A DNA stretch of 64,000 nucleotides from Erythrocercus mccallii. Its lineage: Eukaryota; Chordata; Aves; Passeriformes; Dicruridae. The position numbers were made by a program, and so were the translations under genes. The DNA lies in NCBI GenBank assembly GCA_013397435.1, contig VZRG01001051.1:137060-201059 (forward strand), given 5' to 3'. This document shows, one piece after another, positions 44,554-56,239 of the stretch; positions within the stretch are counted from its first letter, which is position 1; every line of letters starts with the position of its first letter. The notes beneath the pieces are model-generated. The model did not search any database and was not told the origin of the DNA. It saw nothing but the letters and a program-made list of their open reading frames with translations.

Positions 44554-46264
44554 TCTGACAGCTCTACCCACAATTATCAAATCCTTTATTTGTTGTCTTG
44601 TTGTAGCACTTCTGATGATTATTTTTATCCTTTTGTCTGCCAGTAGCAATAAAAGCAACAGCTGAGGCTCACACGCCGTGACGTGAGTGTGAGAGCTGGG
44701 GCTTGGCCGCGGTGCTCAGTGGAGTGATCACCACCAGCAGTGGCGCGGGCTCCGTGTGTTAAAGCCCTGCTCCATAATTGAGAAGAAGGGGCAGAAAATC
44801 CAGAAATGCAGATTGACAAGTGCCTTGGCTCCTGACTCCTCAAGGATTGTCACATGGATGCAATCCTTCGCTTGTCTCTCGGTAAACGCGATGTTTCGAC
44901 GTTGTTTTCTTTCATTTCTGTACTTTTAGTAAAAAGCTGTACAACTACACGAACTGAAAAAAAAAAGTGGGTCCCACTCCATGGACTGGATCAGTGGGTG
45001 GCAAGACATCTTTCTTTGCTAATAATCTTTCTTTACCAATGTTTGTGAAGCTCTTTCTTTATGCAACATTTAGGACACAAAAATAAGTATTTGCACAGAT
45101 CAAGAAATTTCCCTTTGAGGGATGCAAAGGTGGCAAATATTTTTAGTAGATGAAATAAACTGGGAGAGTAAGTGACTGGAAAAATCACATCATTGGCAAT
45201 TGATTGGTAAATAAAACCCTGGAAGTGGAGGAATGGTGGTGCTGGGATTACAACAGACTTCAGGCTGGAATGGCTGCAGCCACCCCTCCATTGGCCTCTG
45301 TATGGCAGAGTGTGTGTCATTAGTGCAATTAATCATCCCTAATTGAAGCATCCCTCTGAAGGAGTCCTTGTGCACCTCAGCAGTGGGAGGTGCTGGCAGT
45401 TCTCCTCCACTTCCCTTGGCTTACAGACTTCCAGGAGCATCGTTTGCAAAGTTCACATTGACAAATCCCTGCGCTGGGTCCGTAGCGCCTCAATCCCTCA
45501 TCCAATAACAGCATCAACATTTTTCCTGGGCTATTATCATCACTTCAGCTGCTGCAGCAATATATCCTGCACCAATAAATCAAGGGGGATCATTTCAGAT
45601 GGCCAGAAACATAAACAGCGTTTTAAAAAATGTATCTTTTAGCGATCTCCTTTCCTCTTGCTGTCGGTTAGTTTTATGAGGTAAAAATAACCTCATTTTC
45701 TGGGGTTGTCTTCGTTTCCTCATTTACACAAAGCCAATCTGGTATTTCCCAATTTTTTTTTTTTACCAGCCACTCAACGAGCCCTGAGTTACCACGTTCA
45801 TTTCTCACTTTTTCTTTGCCTTTTGCTGCTGCTGAGCGTGGAAGGTCGTGGTGGTAGGAAATGGTTGTATTTCCCCAGGCAACAGGTGCTTATCTTTGTG
45901 GTTACGACGCAAACCTGACAAAGCCTCTCACACATCCAACAGCTCTCGCAGGAAAATTGGAAATCTTGCTCCCCTTTAGCAAAGAATTCACCTTTTTTAA
46001 GGCAAACTGCAGCTGCAACACCTGAATTATGGCGCGGTGAGACTTTGGGTTATAGCTCCCTGTTCCATTTTCCCATTCCCGGCACAAGCCGTGTTTTTAT
46101 TCTTTACATCACGCGCCTTTCCTTTCCATGAAAGAGCTTTATGTGCTGAGTCCTGCCTTCCCTCCTTTCCAATCCATGGGCATCGTTAAAGGGGCTTTCT
46201 TAATTTCCTGTTTTAGGCTTTCCTCGGAGATTTCTCATTCTGTTTTCCCTCCCCCATAGCTGTT
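44554..46264 (+). repeat. tandem duplication, left copy (1,711 bp)
   Basis: Every base pairs with the position 1,712 bases to the right. I find five substitutions (44942 C/A, 44966 A/T, 45909 G/A, 46045 T/G, 46256 A/G) and no indels, so identity is about 99.7%. The block contains unique sequence, not a transposon. 45520-45690 is AT-rich and repeat-free, with a short inverted repeat ATGAGGT...ACCTCAT, and could be regulatory. The copy ends exactly at the N (46265). Confidence 0.97.
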
Positions 46265-46265
46265 N
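46265..46265. other. single N at the duplication junction
   Basis: The only ambiguous base within 10 kb sits precisely between the two copies. This is consistent with a minimal gap placed where two contigs or haplotypes were joined. Confidence 0.95.
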
Positions 46266-47976
46266 TCTGACAGCTCTACCCACAATTATCAAATCCTTTA
46301 TTTGTTGTCTTGTTGTAGCACTTCTGATGATTATTTTTATCCTTTTGTCTGCCAGTAGCAATAAAAGCAACAGCTGAGGCTCACACGCCGTGACGTGAGT
46401 GTGAGAGCTGGGGCTTGGCCGCGGTGCTCAGTGGAGTGATCACCACCAGCAGTGGCGCGGGCTCCGTGTGTTAAAGCCCTGCTCCATAATTGAGAAGAAG
46501 GGGCAGAAAATCCAGAAATGCAGATTGACAAGTGCCTTGGCTCCTGACTCCTCAAGGATTGTCACATGGATGCAATCCTTCGCTTGTCTCTCGGTAAACG
46601 CGATGTTTCGACGTTGTTTTCTTTCATTTCTGTACTTTTAGTAAAAAGCTGTAAAACTACACGAACTGAAAAAAAAATGTGGGTCCCACTCCATGGACTG
46701 GATCAGTGGGTGGCAAGACATCTTTCTTTGCTAATAATCTTTCTTTACCAATGTTTGTGAAGCTCTTTCTTTATGCAACATTTAGGACACAAAAATAAGT
46801 ATTTGCACAGATCAAGAAATTTCCCTTTGAGGGATGCAAAGGTGGCAAATATTTTTAGTAGATGAAATAAACTGGGAGAGTAAGTGACTGGAAAAATCAC
46901 ATCATTGGCAATTGATTGGTAAATAAAACCCTGGAAGTGGAGGAATGGTGGTGCTGGGATTACAACAGACTTCAGGCTGGAATGGCTGCAGCCACCCCTC
47001 CATTGGCCTCTGTATGGCAGAGTGTGTGTCATTAGTGCAATTAATCATCCCTAATTGAAGCATCCCTCTGAAGGAGTCCTTGTGCACCTCAGCAGTGGGA
47101 GGTGCTGGCAGTTCTCCTCCACTTCCCTTGGCTTACAGACTTCCAGGAGCATCGTTTGCAAAGTTCACATTGACAAATCCCTGCGCTGGGTCCGTAGCGC
47201 CTCAATCCCTCATCCAATAACAGCATCAACATTTTTCCTGGGCTATTATCATCACTTCAGCTGCTGCAGCAATATATCCTGCACCAATAAATCAAGGGGG
47301 ATCATTTCAGATGGCCAGAAACATAAACAGCGTTTTAAAAAATGTATCTTTTAGCGATCTCCTTTCCTCTTGCTGTCGGTTAGTTTTATGAGGTAAAAAT
47401 AACCTCATTTTCTGGGGTTGTCTTCGTTTCCTCATTTACACAAAGCCAATCTGGTATTTCCCAATTTTTTTTTTTTACCAGCCACTCAACGAGCCCTGAG
47501 TTACCACGTTCATTTCTCACTTTTTCTTTGCCTTTTGCTGCTGCTGAGCGTGGAAGGTCGTGGTGGTAGGAAATGGTTGTATTTCCCCAGGCAACAGGTG
47601 CTTATCTTTGTGGTTACGACACAAACCTGACAAAGCCTCTCACACATCCAACAGCTCTCGCAGGAAAATTGGAAATCTTGCTCCCCTTTAGCAAAGAATT
47701 CACCTTTTTTAAGGCAAACTGCAGCTGCAACACCTGAATTATGGCGCGGTGAGACTGTGGGTTATAGCTCCCTGTTCCATTTTCCCATTCCCGGCACAAG
47801 CCGTGTTTTTATTCTTTACATCACGCGCCTTTCCTTTCCATGAAAGAGCTTTATGTGCTGAGTCCTGCCTTCCCTCCTTTCCAATCCATGGGCATCGTTA
47901 AAGGGGCTTTCTTAATTTCCTGTTTTAGGCTTTCCTCGGAGATTTCTCATTCTGTTTTCCCTCCCCCGTAGCTGTT
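46266..47976 (+). repeat. tandem duplication, right copy (1,711 bp)
   Basis: Right-hand partner of 44554-46264, same orientation. It ends at TAGCTGTT, directly before TTG and a run of about 15 T. That run would explain why a left-hand contig broke at the same base. No reading frame in either copy resembles a known protein. Confidence 0.97.
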
Positions 47977-48513
47977 TTGTTTTTTTTTTTTTTGCTGCAA
48001 GTTGGCAGCTCAGGTGATGACAATTGGCTGCCTCTGCCTGTTCCAGCTGCAGCTCTGGTGCCAGGTGGCTTCACACACGTGCAAGGAGTTTGCATTTTGT
48101 GCTCCTGGGTGAAAAATATCCCACTTGATGGTGGGCTTGGATGCTCCCATCCCAAATGAGCCTTCAAAAAGCAAAGGTTTGGCTTCGTAGCTGGAGTGTC
48201 ATACAGGCACCCACAAGTTTAGCAGAGTGCAAAGAATTTGGGTGGAGAATTCAAGTTTGGAGTCTCAGGGATGACTTGGGAGGACAGCAGCCTGCAGAGA
48301 ACGGACTGAGAACAAAACATTGGCTCTTTTGCTGGCTGAAAATGGTTTCTTTTCCAAGATAAAACAAGCTGGGAATTGAGTCATTGGCCCAATCAGAAAA
48401 ATCTCTGTGTCACGCAAAATGAAAATTTTTCTTTCCATTTTCTGTTTTTTTTTTCCATTTTCTTCAAATAAAAATATATTTAACAGGACATTCCCATCCA
48501 GCTCAATTATAAC
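47977..48513. other. unique sequence after a poly-T run
   Basis: It opens with a T-run of about 15 bases (47979-47993), otherwise unique. No gene is visible. Confidence 0.5.
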
Positions 48514-48642
48514 ATCATAGAATCCCAGACTGGTTTGGGTTGGGAGGGACCTTAAAGCTCATCCCTGCCATGAGCAGGGAAACCTTCCACTATCCCAGGC
48601 TGCTCTGAGTTCCATCCAGCCTGGCCTGGAACCCTTCCAGGA
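48514..48642 (-). mobile_element. CR1 LINE 3' end, antisense, short
   Basis: ATCATAGAATCCCAGACTGG, TTTGGGTTGGGAGGGACC and CCATCCAGCCTGGCCTGG are clear. About 130 bases, 5'-truncated. Confidence 0.88.
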
Positions 48643-50765
48643 TGGAGCATCTTGACCCAACCCATCACGGAGCTGGCAGAAAATATTTCCTCTAATGACA
48701 ACAATCATGCACAGGCCTGAACTTGCAATATCAGCATGAACAGGAGCTGCACAAGGGCGCCGAGAGAGTGGGAATTTGGGAAGTGCTGACAGGAGAGCAG
48801 GAAACATGCTCCATACCTTCCCATGGTTACTTGGGAAGCCCTGGGAAGAAGTAGGAACCCAAATAATGTTTGAGTTAATGTTGAAAAAGGAGCGCCACAA
48901 AAAAAATAAATTATCCAAACTCTGTGCTTTCAGTGCTTTTGCATTCCAGATGTTGGAGTGGAGAGTAGACAATGAAGGAAGTTTTCTAACCTTTCATATT
49001 GCCTGAATTTTATCCTAGGAAACAAGTGGTTTTCTACTACCTGCTATTCAGCACTCAAACCTCTGACCTATATTCAAATGAAAAGTATAGAACTGACAAA
49101 AAAAAAAATAAAAAATCAGCATTTCTTTCACCCCCCGAGTAAACTGGTTTGACAGCTACATAAAATGATTTAGTTTTTTATAATTCCAAGTAAGGCAGGA
49201 TTAGCCCTTCATCCTGTTGTTTCAAGATGTCTGCATTAATTATTTCTAGTCCTCTTTAATTCAACACTAAACTCACATTTTCAGTTCAAGGGACTGGCCC
49301 GTTCTTAAATCATGTAAATATTATTCAGAAGTAGGTGATACCCACGTGCAGAGCTGCCAAAGTACACTCATTTATTTTTTAACTTCTTAGTCAGCCAGGG
49401 AGCAAAACAATCCATGATTTATACAGGGCATTTAATGAATTTCATCCTTTCCCCGTCGAGATTTCAATATTGCTGAGACACGGGCAGGAGGAGAAAGAAC
49501 AACAGCAGAATTCCCTAAGAAACCATCCTCCTGCATCCCAGAATTGTTCTCTTTGTGTGTGGAAGGGCCAAACTGCTGCTTTCTCGTTCAAATCCTGAAC
49601 TGAACGGGGCTGATTAAAGCCCCCAGTGCCAAGGAGGGATTTGTTTTCTAGGACAAACCCATCCCTTCGAGGAAAGTTCCCTGCTGAGCTGCCCATCACC
49701 TCCCAGCAGAGCAGGATCCACGTTTAATCCTCTCCAAACTTCCTGGCTTGGTTGGATTTCTGCGGATGCTGAGCACAAACTTGGTGCAGGTGGGAAGTTT
49801 AGTGGGTCTGGTTTGAGGAGCTGGGATTTAGGGCACAGCTGGGAAGGTTTCTATGCACATTCCCCAGTGTGGGATTGCTGAGTGACCTGTGAGCAGGGCA
49901 GTGGTTAAAGTGAATATCCCAATTTGGCCATCATTCCAAAGGTCAATATCCAGAGATTTGGGACTCTGTGGATAGGGCTGATTTCCTCATGTCTCCAAAA
50001 AGCCTCAGTTAATCCAAGCTTGTGCTGCTGCATTTCAGGAACTCAAGCCTTGCAGTTACCCATCTCAAATCCTTCCCATTTTCACAGCCTGCGATTCCTC
50101 ATATTTTACTTCGAGGTGGGAGGGGCAGAACTTTCCTAAATTGAGAGCAGCCTGATGGCTTCAAATCTGTGCAACTGTTCCTCTGTAAAGGATTCTCTTT
50201 TAAACTGAGACTGGGGACAAACTCCTCCAGGGATGGAAGTTCTCTCTGGGTTTTTGAGTTGACAGAAACTCTCCAGCTTTGGTTTCTGTGACCTGTGCAC
50301 GGTTCTGGTTCCAAGCACCAGCCTGGTCCTGGGGCAGCCAGCCCTGGATTTCTCTAGGATTTCTGTTTGGAAGGTAAAGTGTTATCTCGGGGCAATTTGC
50401 AAATAATTAATACCAGAGGGATATTTTCTCCCCAGCTCAGAGGAGTCCCATGGAGGCACAAGCCGAGCAGATGTTATAACTGCAGAGGTGTGCAACAAAT
50501 ACTAATTAAAGATCATAATATTTATCCCGAGTAATAGCCATCCTTAGGATACAGCTTGTGCACATGCTCCTTGCACTTGGAATGTGAGACACGAGTGTTG
50601 CAGAGCAAATCCTGCTCTTTGATGGCATTTTAACATCTTTCCATGACCTGTTAATTATTGATGTTGGCCAGATCATTATTTTCTGAGCATCCTTGTTGGA
50701 AGGGGCAGCTACGAGGTAGCTGTGGTGAACATTGCTCTTAATCCCAAAATCACAGCCCCTCAGAT
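48643..50765. other. unique noncoding sequence, no gene seen
   Basis: 49100-49330 is AT-rich and repeat-free. Frames are below 90 codons and unrecognised. Confidence 0.5.
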
Positions 50766-50808
50766 GGGCTTTAAGGTCTTTTCCATCCCAAACCAGTCTG
50801 GGATTCTG
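50766..50808 (+). mobile_element. CR1 LINE extreme 3' end
   Basis: GGGCTTTAAGGTCTTTTCC and CATCCCAAACCAGTCTGGG resemble the last 40 bases of a CR1. No tail is left, so the call is tentative. Confidence 0.6.
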
Positions 50809-51474
50809 AGTTTCTATTTAATTGCTTGTCCTGGTAATTATTGTAATTGTTCTAAAATACTTTATCCAAATAAATTTCAATTTGAGATATAACAAAAATC
50901 AATACAAATTAATCCTGAATTTATTTCCTTTCCCCTTCTCCCCTAAAAGTAGGACAGTGAACTGTTCTCTAAAATCTAAAAGCAACAAGAGCTGCAGTTC
51001 CACAGATCATATTTAAATTAGAATTTACTTCATACCAAGATGGTTTGCATTTTGCATTTATTTGTTATCTCCCATTCAAAGGCAAAAAAAGTATTTATGT
51101 GTAACCAAAATTGTCATTGCACTTGTATTGGCTACTGGAATTCGATGCCAATTTGTATTTTAAGTAATCCAGGATGATAATTACACTTAGTGCTTCCCTA
51201 ACTGCACAGTTGCTATTCAGGGTAGCTCATGTATATTTTATGTATGTTCAGTATCAGAGCAGACCTTTTGCAAATTGATTCATTTGCATCATTATATCCT
51301 TCTTTCAGAAATCATTTTCTGGTCGTGAGGAAGAGACCTGCTGGAATCATAGAGATAATTCCTAGAACTCAGCCTTAGAGCTGGGGAAAACTGAAAAAGA
51401 AATGAAATTAATGACTTTATTTTTATTTTTCAGCTCTGAAATGTGATTTTTTGACAGCATTTAGTAGAAAAATT
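50809..51474. other. AT-rich unique sequence with octamer-like motifs
   Basis: 51160-51310 has no repeat and carries TTTTGCAAAT and the octamer ATTTGCAT (51282-51289) within 25 bases, a possible paired POU/octamer site. No gene. Confidence 0.4.
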
Positions 51475-51641
51475 TCACAGAATGATGGTTGGGGTTGGAA
51501 GGGGCCTGAAAGATCATCTTTTTCCACCTCCTGCCATGGGCAGGGACACCTTCCACTATCCCAGATTGCTCCAAGCCCCATCCCACCTGGCTTTGGACAT
51601 TCCAGGATGAACAGCCACAGCTTCTCTGGGCATCCTATGGC
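51475..51641 (-). mobile_element. CR1 LINE 3' end, antisense
   Basis: TTCACAGAATGATGGTTGGG, GCCATGGGCAGGGACACC and GATTGCTCCAAGCCCCATCC occur in order. About 165 bases. Confidence 0.9.
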
Positions 51642-53453
51642 ACTGAATTCTGCTTTTGTTCATTCACATGGAAAAAAAAAATAATCAAAAAGAACAAATT
51701 ATTTGGCTCATTGTTTTTTCCTATGGAAAGGATCTCCGGCTCTGGGGCTGTGATGGGACAGGTGCCTGTCCTGTGCCTTGCAGCATTTCCTGCTCCTCCC
51801 TCCTTTATCAATCTCCCCCAGCCACTCATTTCCCAAAGATCCTGATTTAAAACAAGAAATTACCCCTCTGCAGAAATGCATTCGAGGGTTCCTTCCCTCC
51901 CTCCCCTACACGAATTGCCTCTGCCTGCAGCTGAAGGGATGCTGGGTGAGTGACAGCCGGCGTGGCTTTGAAAGGCTCTGAGCCTGCAGGGAGAGAAGAA
52001 AGGGGACAGAGCCTCAGATCAGCCTGGTGCAACACAAACACAGCAGGGCTGGTTCCTGGAGCCTGCAAAGGACCCATCCCCTCGCTCTGCCTCTGCAGAG
52101 GCTCGGGGAGAAGATCCTCCCACACTGGCAGGGTGACAACGGCATTCATCTGCAACATCTGAGGGAACCGACTCATTTGATGTTTTGTTTTGAAAAAATT
52201 ATTGAGGACTGTTTTGTATGCAAAAAGGCTTGAGTCTTTTTTAGTTTTTTTTTCTTTCCTGCCTCTGAGTCCCAGATAACTGAAATTATGCTTATCAGAG
52301 GTCCTACCTTTAAAGGTGCTTGAAAAGGTGTTGTGACACATGGAGGGGACATGCAGGGTTTGTCTGGGCTGTGAAGAGCCTTGTTTCAATGTGCTCACTC
52401 TAGACATGGGCAGCCAGCAAAGAGTTAATTCCTCTTTTTGCTCTTCTCCTCCTGAAATACATAAAATAAACCTTAAGTGGGTATAGCTTCATTTTTTGGC
52501 CTTTCTCTGATAGGCTAAACCACCTAGCAGATGTTTGGGCAAGGAGCGGGTATCTGAAATGGGCAGCAATCATTTTTTATTTATTTTGGAAATGCAAAGA
52601 AAACACAGTCAGGACACAAACACCAAACAGTTTAATGCTTCAATTTGTTACAGCATGGGAAGGGAAAATGATACTTATTTCTAGGAGTGATTATGGAGAA
52701 AATGCCTATTTACATATCTAGGAATTTTTAGGCAACAAGATGGGGTTTCATCCTTAAGCTATCACTCTGTCTTGTGTTTTTATCCTAAATTGCACCCTAC
52801 ACAGAGCAGATCACAACCCAAACATCAGTTCATCCCTTTTCTCAAAGGAGCAACTTCTTAATATCTCCTCTGCATAAGATTTGAGGGCCCCTGCCTTGTG
52901 TTATTGAGCGCTGCTGATGGTCTTTTGATAGCTCTGCTTTTAATAAGCTGCAGATTATCTCATCTGCGTGTGTACTGCAGCATATTTCAGAGCATAGGTA
53001 TGGAAGGAGTAAAGTTGGATTGGCAGCACATGAAAGGCAGCTGAAATGCTTCAAAGGGCAGGGAGAGAGAGAGGCAGAAAGCAGAGAAAAGGCTCTGGTA
53101 GGTATTGGGATGAGAAGCTTTTGAAATATAGATAACCTACAGCAGAGAGGAGCTCTGCTCTCCCAGCACTAATAATTACACAGATAAGAGGGTGAAGTGA
53201 AAGGAAGCCAGGAGATATGGACAAAGTTCAGGATAAAGCATCCTGAAAAGAAGAAGCCATGGAAAATTTATTCTGGAAGAAAGTCAGGTGAAGCCCAGGT
53301 TGGGAATCATTAAGAATGTGAAATGTTTGTGACAAACCTGGGGACACACCATGAGATCAACCCCAGCCCTGGGAGTGCTTCTGTGTGACCAGCACAAAAT
53401 CATTTCACCATTTTCACCATATGGTGCAAGCTCAGGGGACAGAATCTGAGGAT
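51642..53453. other. unique noncoding sequence, no gene seen
   Basis: A 186-codon minus frame at 51847-52407 overlaps several shorter plus frames and has no recognisable domain. 52570-52990 is AT-rich. No repeat is identified. Confidence 0.5.
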
Positions 53454-53493
53454 CAGGGAATATCCTGAGCTGGAAGGATTACGGAAGTCCAAG
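53454..53493 (-). mobile_element. possible CR1 3'-end remnant, antisense
   Basis: CAGGGAATATCCTGAGCTGG followed by AAGGATTACGGAAGTCC resembles the inverted end of the subtype seen at 54395, but only 40 bases are recognisable. Confidence 0.45.
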
Positions 53494-54119
53494 AACAGAA
53501 ATATAATAATAGAAATAGAAATCAATAATAGAGAGAAAGTAATGGCCAAAAGTCAAGTTCCCAGCAACGGGGGAATTCAAAGTTCTGGTGATAAAACATC
53601 CACAGGATGATAAAAAGCCCAGGAAGGGGGAGTTGGGTCATCCCTGCTCAGGCTGACAGTGCCACAGGCAGGTGCTCCATTCCACCAGCACCTTGTGACA
53701 ATAAAACCCTTGGCACAAGGAAGGAGAATTCCTCAGTGACTTCAGACCTTCATCCCCTTCAACCCATGTGAGAAAAAGCCAGCCTGGAGTAGTCACAACA
53801 ACAGTGAGGTTCCTTGTAAGAGGGGGAAAAAAAACCATTTAAAAATCAATGCACCTACAGAGGAACTGCCTACTAACGAGGAAGATAATTAAAAGGAAAT
53901 TAAAGGAGCAGCTAAGAGGGGAATATGTTTGTAGGCGGCTTAGATGCTTTAAGGGCAACAACTTATTTTACTGCTCAACACAAATATGCACAACACAATT
54001 ATTTTCAGGAAGATATGCCAAAAAGAAAATATAAATTGACATACAAAGAAGTTATTAGGTTTGGTTTTTTTTTTTTTGTTTTTTTTTTTTTTTTAAAGGA
54101 AAAAAATGCAGCCTCTCAA
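53494..54119. other. unique sequence with a long poly-T
   Basis: A T-rich run with one G at about 54068-54095 is the main feature. 53860-53960 may be decayed LINE coding sequence, but I cannot show it. Confidence 0.45.
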
Positions 54120-54310
54120 TTTAAAAGCAGAAGGGAAGCCAAGCAGATTCCGAGCACTTACTGGATGTGGAAAAGCTACTAACAAAAAGTTTTTTGAGCA
54201 GATCAGAGGCAGGAAGCTTGCCAGGGAAGCAGTCAGGCTGATGGATGATCAAGGCATAACAGGAGCACTAAAGGGAGATAAGGCCATGGATGAGGAGAGA
54301 GATGAGTCCT
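54120..54310 (+). mobile_element. decayed LINE ORF2 fragment, CR1-like
   Basis: The plus frame reads RKLAREAVRLMDDQGITG followed by a KGDKA block. It resembles the CR1 ORF2 linker between endonuclease and reverse transcriptase, where an R-DDQG-TG...DKA pattern is usual. The expected following segment about an FF-A-VF motif is lost. It looks older than its neighbours. Confidence 0.5.
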
Positions 54311-54394
54311 CACTGCTGTTCCCTGCTGGAGCCTGGGGATGGCTCCGGGCTGGAGCTGCTTTAGTGGGAACATGAGGGGAAAAAAAGAAGTAAA

Positions 54395-54850
54395 TCAGAA
54401 TATGCTGAGTTGGAAGGGACCACAAGGATCATCCAGTCCTGCACAGGCACCCCAGCAATCCCACCCTGGGCATCCCTGGGAGTGGTGTCCAAACTCTCCT
54501 GGAGCTCTTGGGAATGTGCCCATTCCCTGGGGAGCCTGGGCAGTGCCCAGCAGCCTCTGGGGAAAGAACCTTGCCCTGAAATCCAACCTAACCCTCCCTG
54601 GCCCAGCTCCAGCCATTCCCTGTCACTGATCACCCTCCACTTCCCCTCGGCAGGGAGCTGTCACTGGGATGAGTCTCCCTTCAGGTTCCTCTTCTCCAGC
54701 TGAACAGATCCAGAGCCCCCAGCCCCTCACCATCCTTCACTGCCCTCCTTTGGACACTCTTGGATAGTTTTAACATCTTTCTTCTCTTGGGCTGCCCAAA
54801 ACTGCACCTAATACTCAAGGTGTCCTCTGAGGAGAGACCAAGCACCAAAA
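54395..54850 (-). mobile_element. CR1 LINE 3' part, antisense, about 455 bp
   Basis: It begins TCAGAATATGCTGAGTTGG and AAGGGACCACAAGGATCATC. It runs through the 3' UTR and into late ORF2, where TTCTCCAGCTGAACAGATCC and CTGCCCAAAACTGCACC are antisense to the LFSLEK and QFWA-type blocks. It is one of the longer antisense copies and ends near 54850. Confidence 0.9.
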
Positions 54851-55929
54851 GATTTCCCAGCAGGAGCAGATGGAAGTAGCAGCTCCTCAGGGACATCAGC
54901 ACTGCTGCTCCAGTGCTTTGTGAGTGCCATTCCCAGGGTTACTACATCCATAAAGGAAAGGCTATCCCAGAGAAGTTGTGCTTGCTGTGTTGTACTCGCA
55001 GCTTTGCTCAGCACTACGTGTGGATATTCTGCACTTTGTCCCTTTCCTGGGCTTTCCAAACTGCTCCTTGGGCTTGGTCTGCCTTACACAAGATCCAGGC
55101 AACACCGATCCCAGATATGTTGTTCTACAGAAGTCAACTGATCTCTAAAAATGGGCTAAATCCAAAATTAGAATGATTTCAGCAAAGTGAAGCTTCGAAG
55201 ACAATTGCTATAATTATGCAAATGTAAACAAGTGAAAAGCCTTAACACAATGTATACAAAATAATGATTAAAAGGAATTAGCGTTGGGAATTAGCAGAAA
55301 TTGGGCATTTGTATGTAATAACAGGGCTGGAAGTTAATGATCCAGAGTGAAAGAGTTTTGCCAGTTGATATTAAAGCTTAGATAATCTTTTGTTCAGTAA
55401 CTTCACACTCGTATTTGTTTAGGATTGCAGCCTGTGCCTGGATCACCATATTGGAATTCCAATCACTCACCAGTTTTTAATTAGGCAGTAGAACGGATAT
55501 GATAATTGTGGCATGAATTGATTATTAACTGAAGTTTGTGCGATAATTAATAACAAAGTTCTTGAACAGAACACAAATGACACAAAATTAACATAAGCCT
55601 TCCCAAACTGGCATTAGTACAGTGTGGTGGTGACCCAGAGTTTTAATTGTCGCTGTGCATTTAAATTCCCTCTATCCAGCCCAGTGCTTGAAATCTTTAT
55701 CAGTAGCTGCCAATAAAAAGAAAATTTATTTGGTTACTCAGGCCTTTTTCCAGGCTGTGAGATTTTCAGCTGATCTGCCAAAGCACTCTGGATTCTGCAG
55801 GGCCAATAATTGATCAGAGTTCTGCTTTTTGTGCTCTAGTTCTGCTCTGCTTTTACAGCTCCAGGCAGGAACACAATCCCCAGAATCCCGTAAGTGTATC
55901 CGTGCTGGGTGGGCACTTTGCTGCTCCAG
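54851..55929. other. unique sequence; AT-rich candidate element
   Basis: 55180-55660 is AT-rich, repeat-free and rich in TAATTA/ATTAAT cores. It contains a perfect 14-bp palindrome around GGAATTCC at 55450-55463. This is a candidate conserved noncoding element (see findings). No gene. Confidence 0.4.
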
Positions 55930-56239
55930 TGTGCAGGGTATTTTATCCTAGTGTGGAGTATTTATATGTCTGGTGTTCCGTTGTTCTGGTTGCAGGAGAA
56001 GCATTATACCTGGAAATCTTAAAGGATCATTTTTGGAACTGTTATCTCCTAATAATAAAACTGAAACACAGGGTGCCCAGAGGAGCTGTGGCTGCCCCTG
56101 GATCCCTGGAAGTGTCCAAGGCCAGGTTGGATGGGGCTTGGAGCAGCCTGGGATAGTGGGAGGTGTCCCTGCCCATGGCAGGGGGTTTGGAATGAGATAA
56201 GCCCCAAAATCTCTTCTAACTCAAATCATTCTGTGATTA
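55930..56239 (+). mobile_element. composite retroposon: non-CR1 head plus CR1 3' end
   Basis: The head (55930-56066) matches the reverse complement of 40038-40170 with only a few substitutions. At 56067 it passes directly into a CR1 3' end (CACAGGGTGCCCAGAGG through CTCAAATCATTCTGTGATT). The same head-to-CR1 junction in two inverted copies 16 kb apart implies one composite source. Confidence 0.82.

Noticed and set aside
44625..47630. Duplicated small frames (95, 99 and 70 codons in each copy)
   Set aside because: They appear twice only because the DNA is duplicated. Amino-acid changes at the few differing sites do not suggest selection and no family is recognised.
51847..52407. 186-codon minus frame
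   Set aside because: No domain or homology that I recognise. It overlaps plus frames of 67-70 codons and shows no exon signals.
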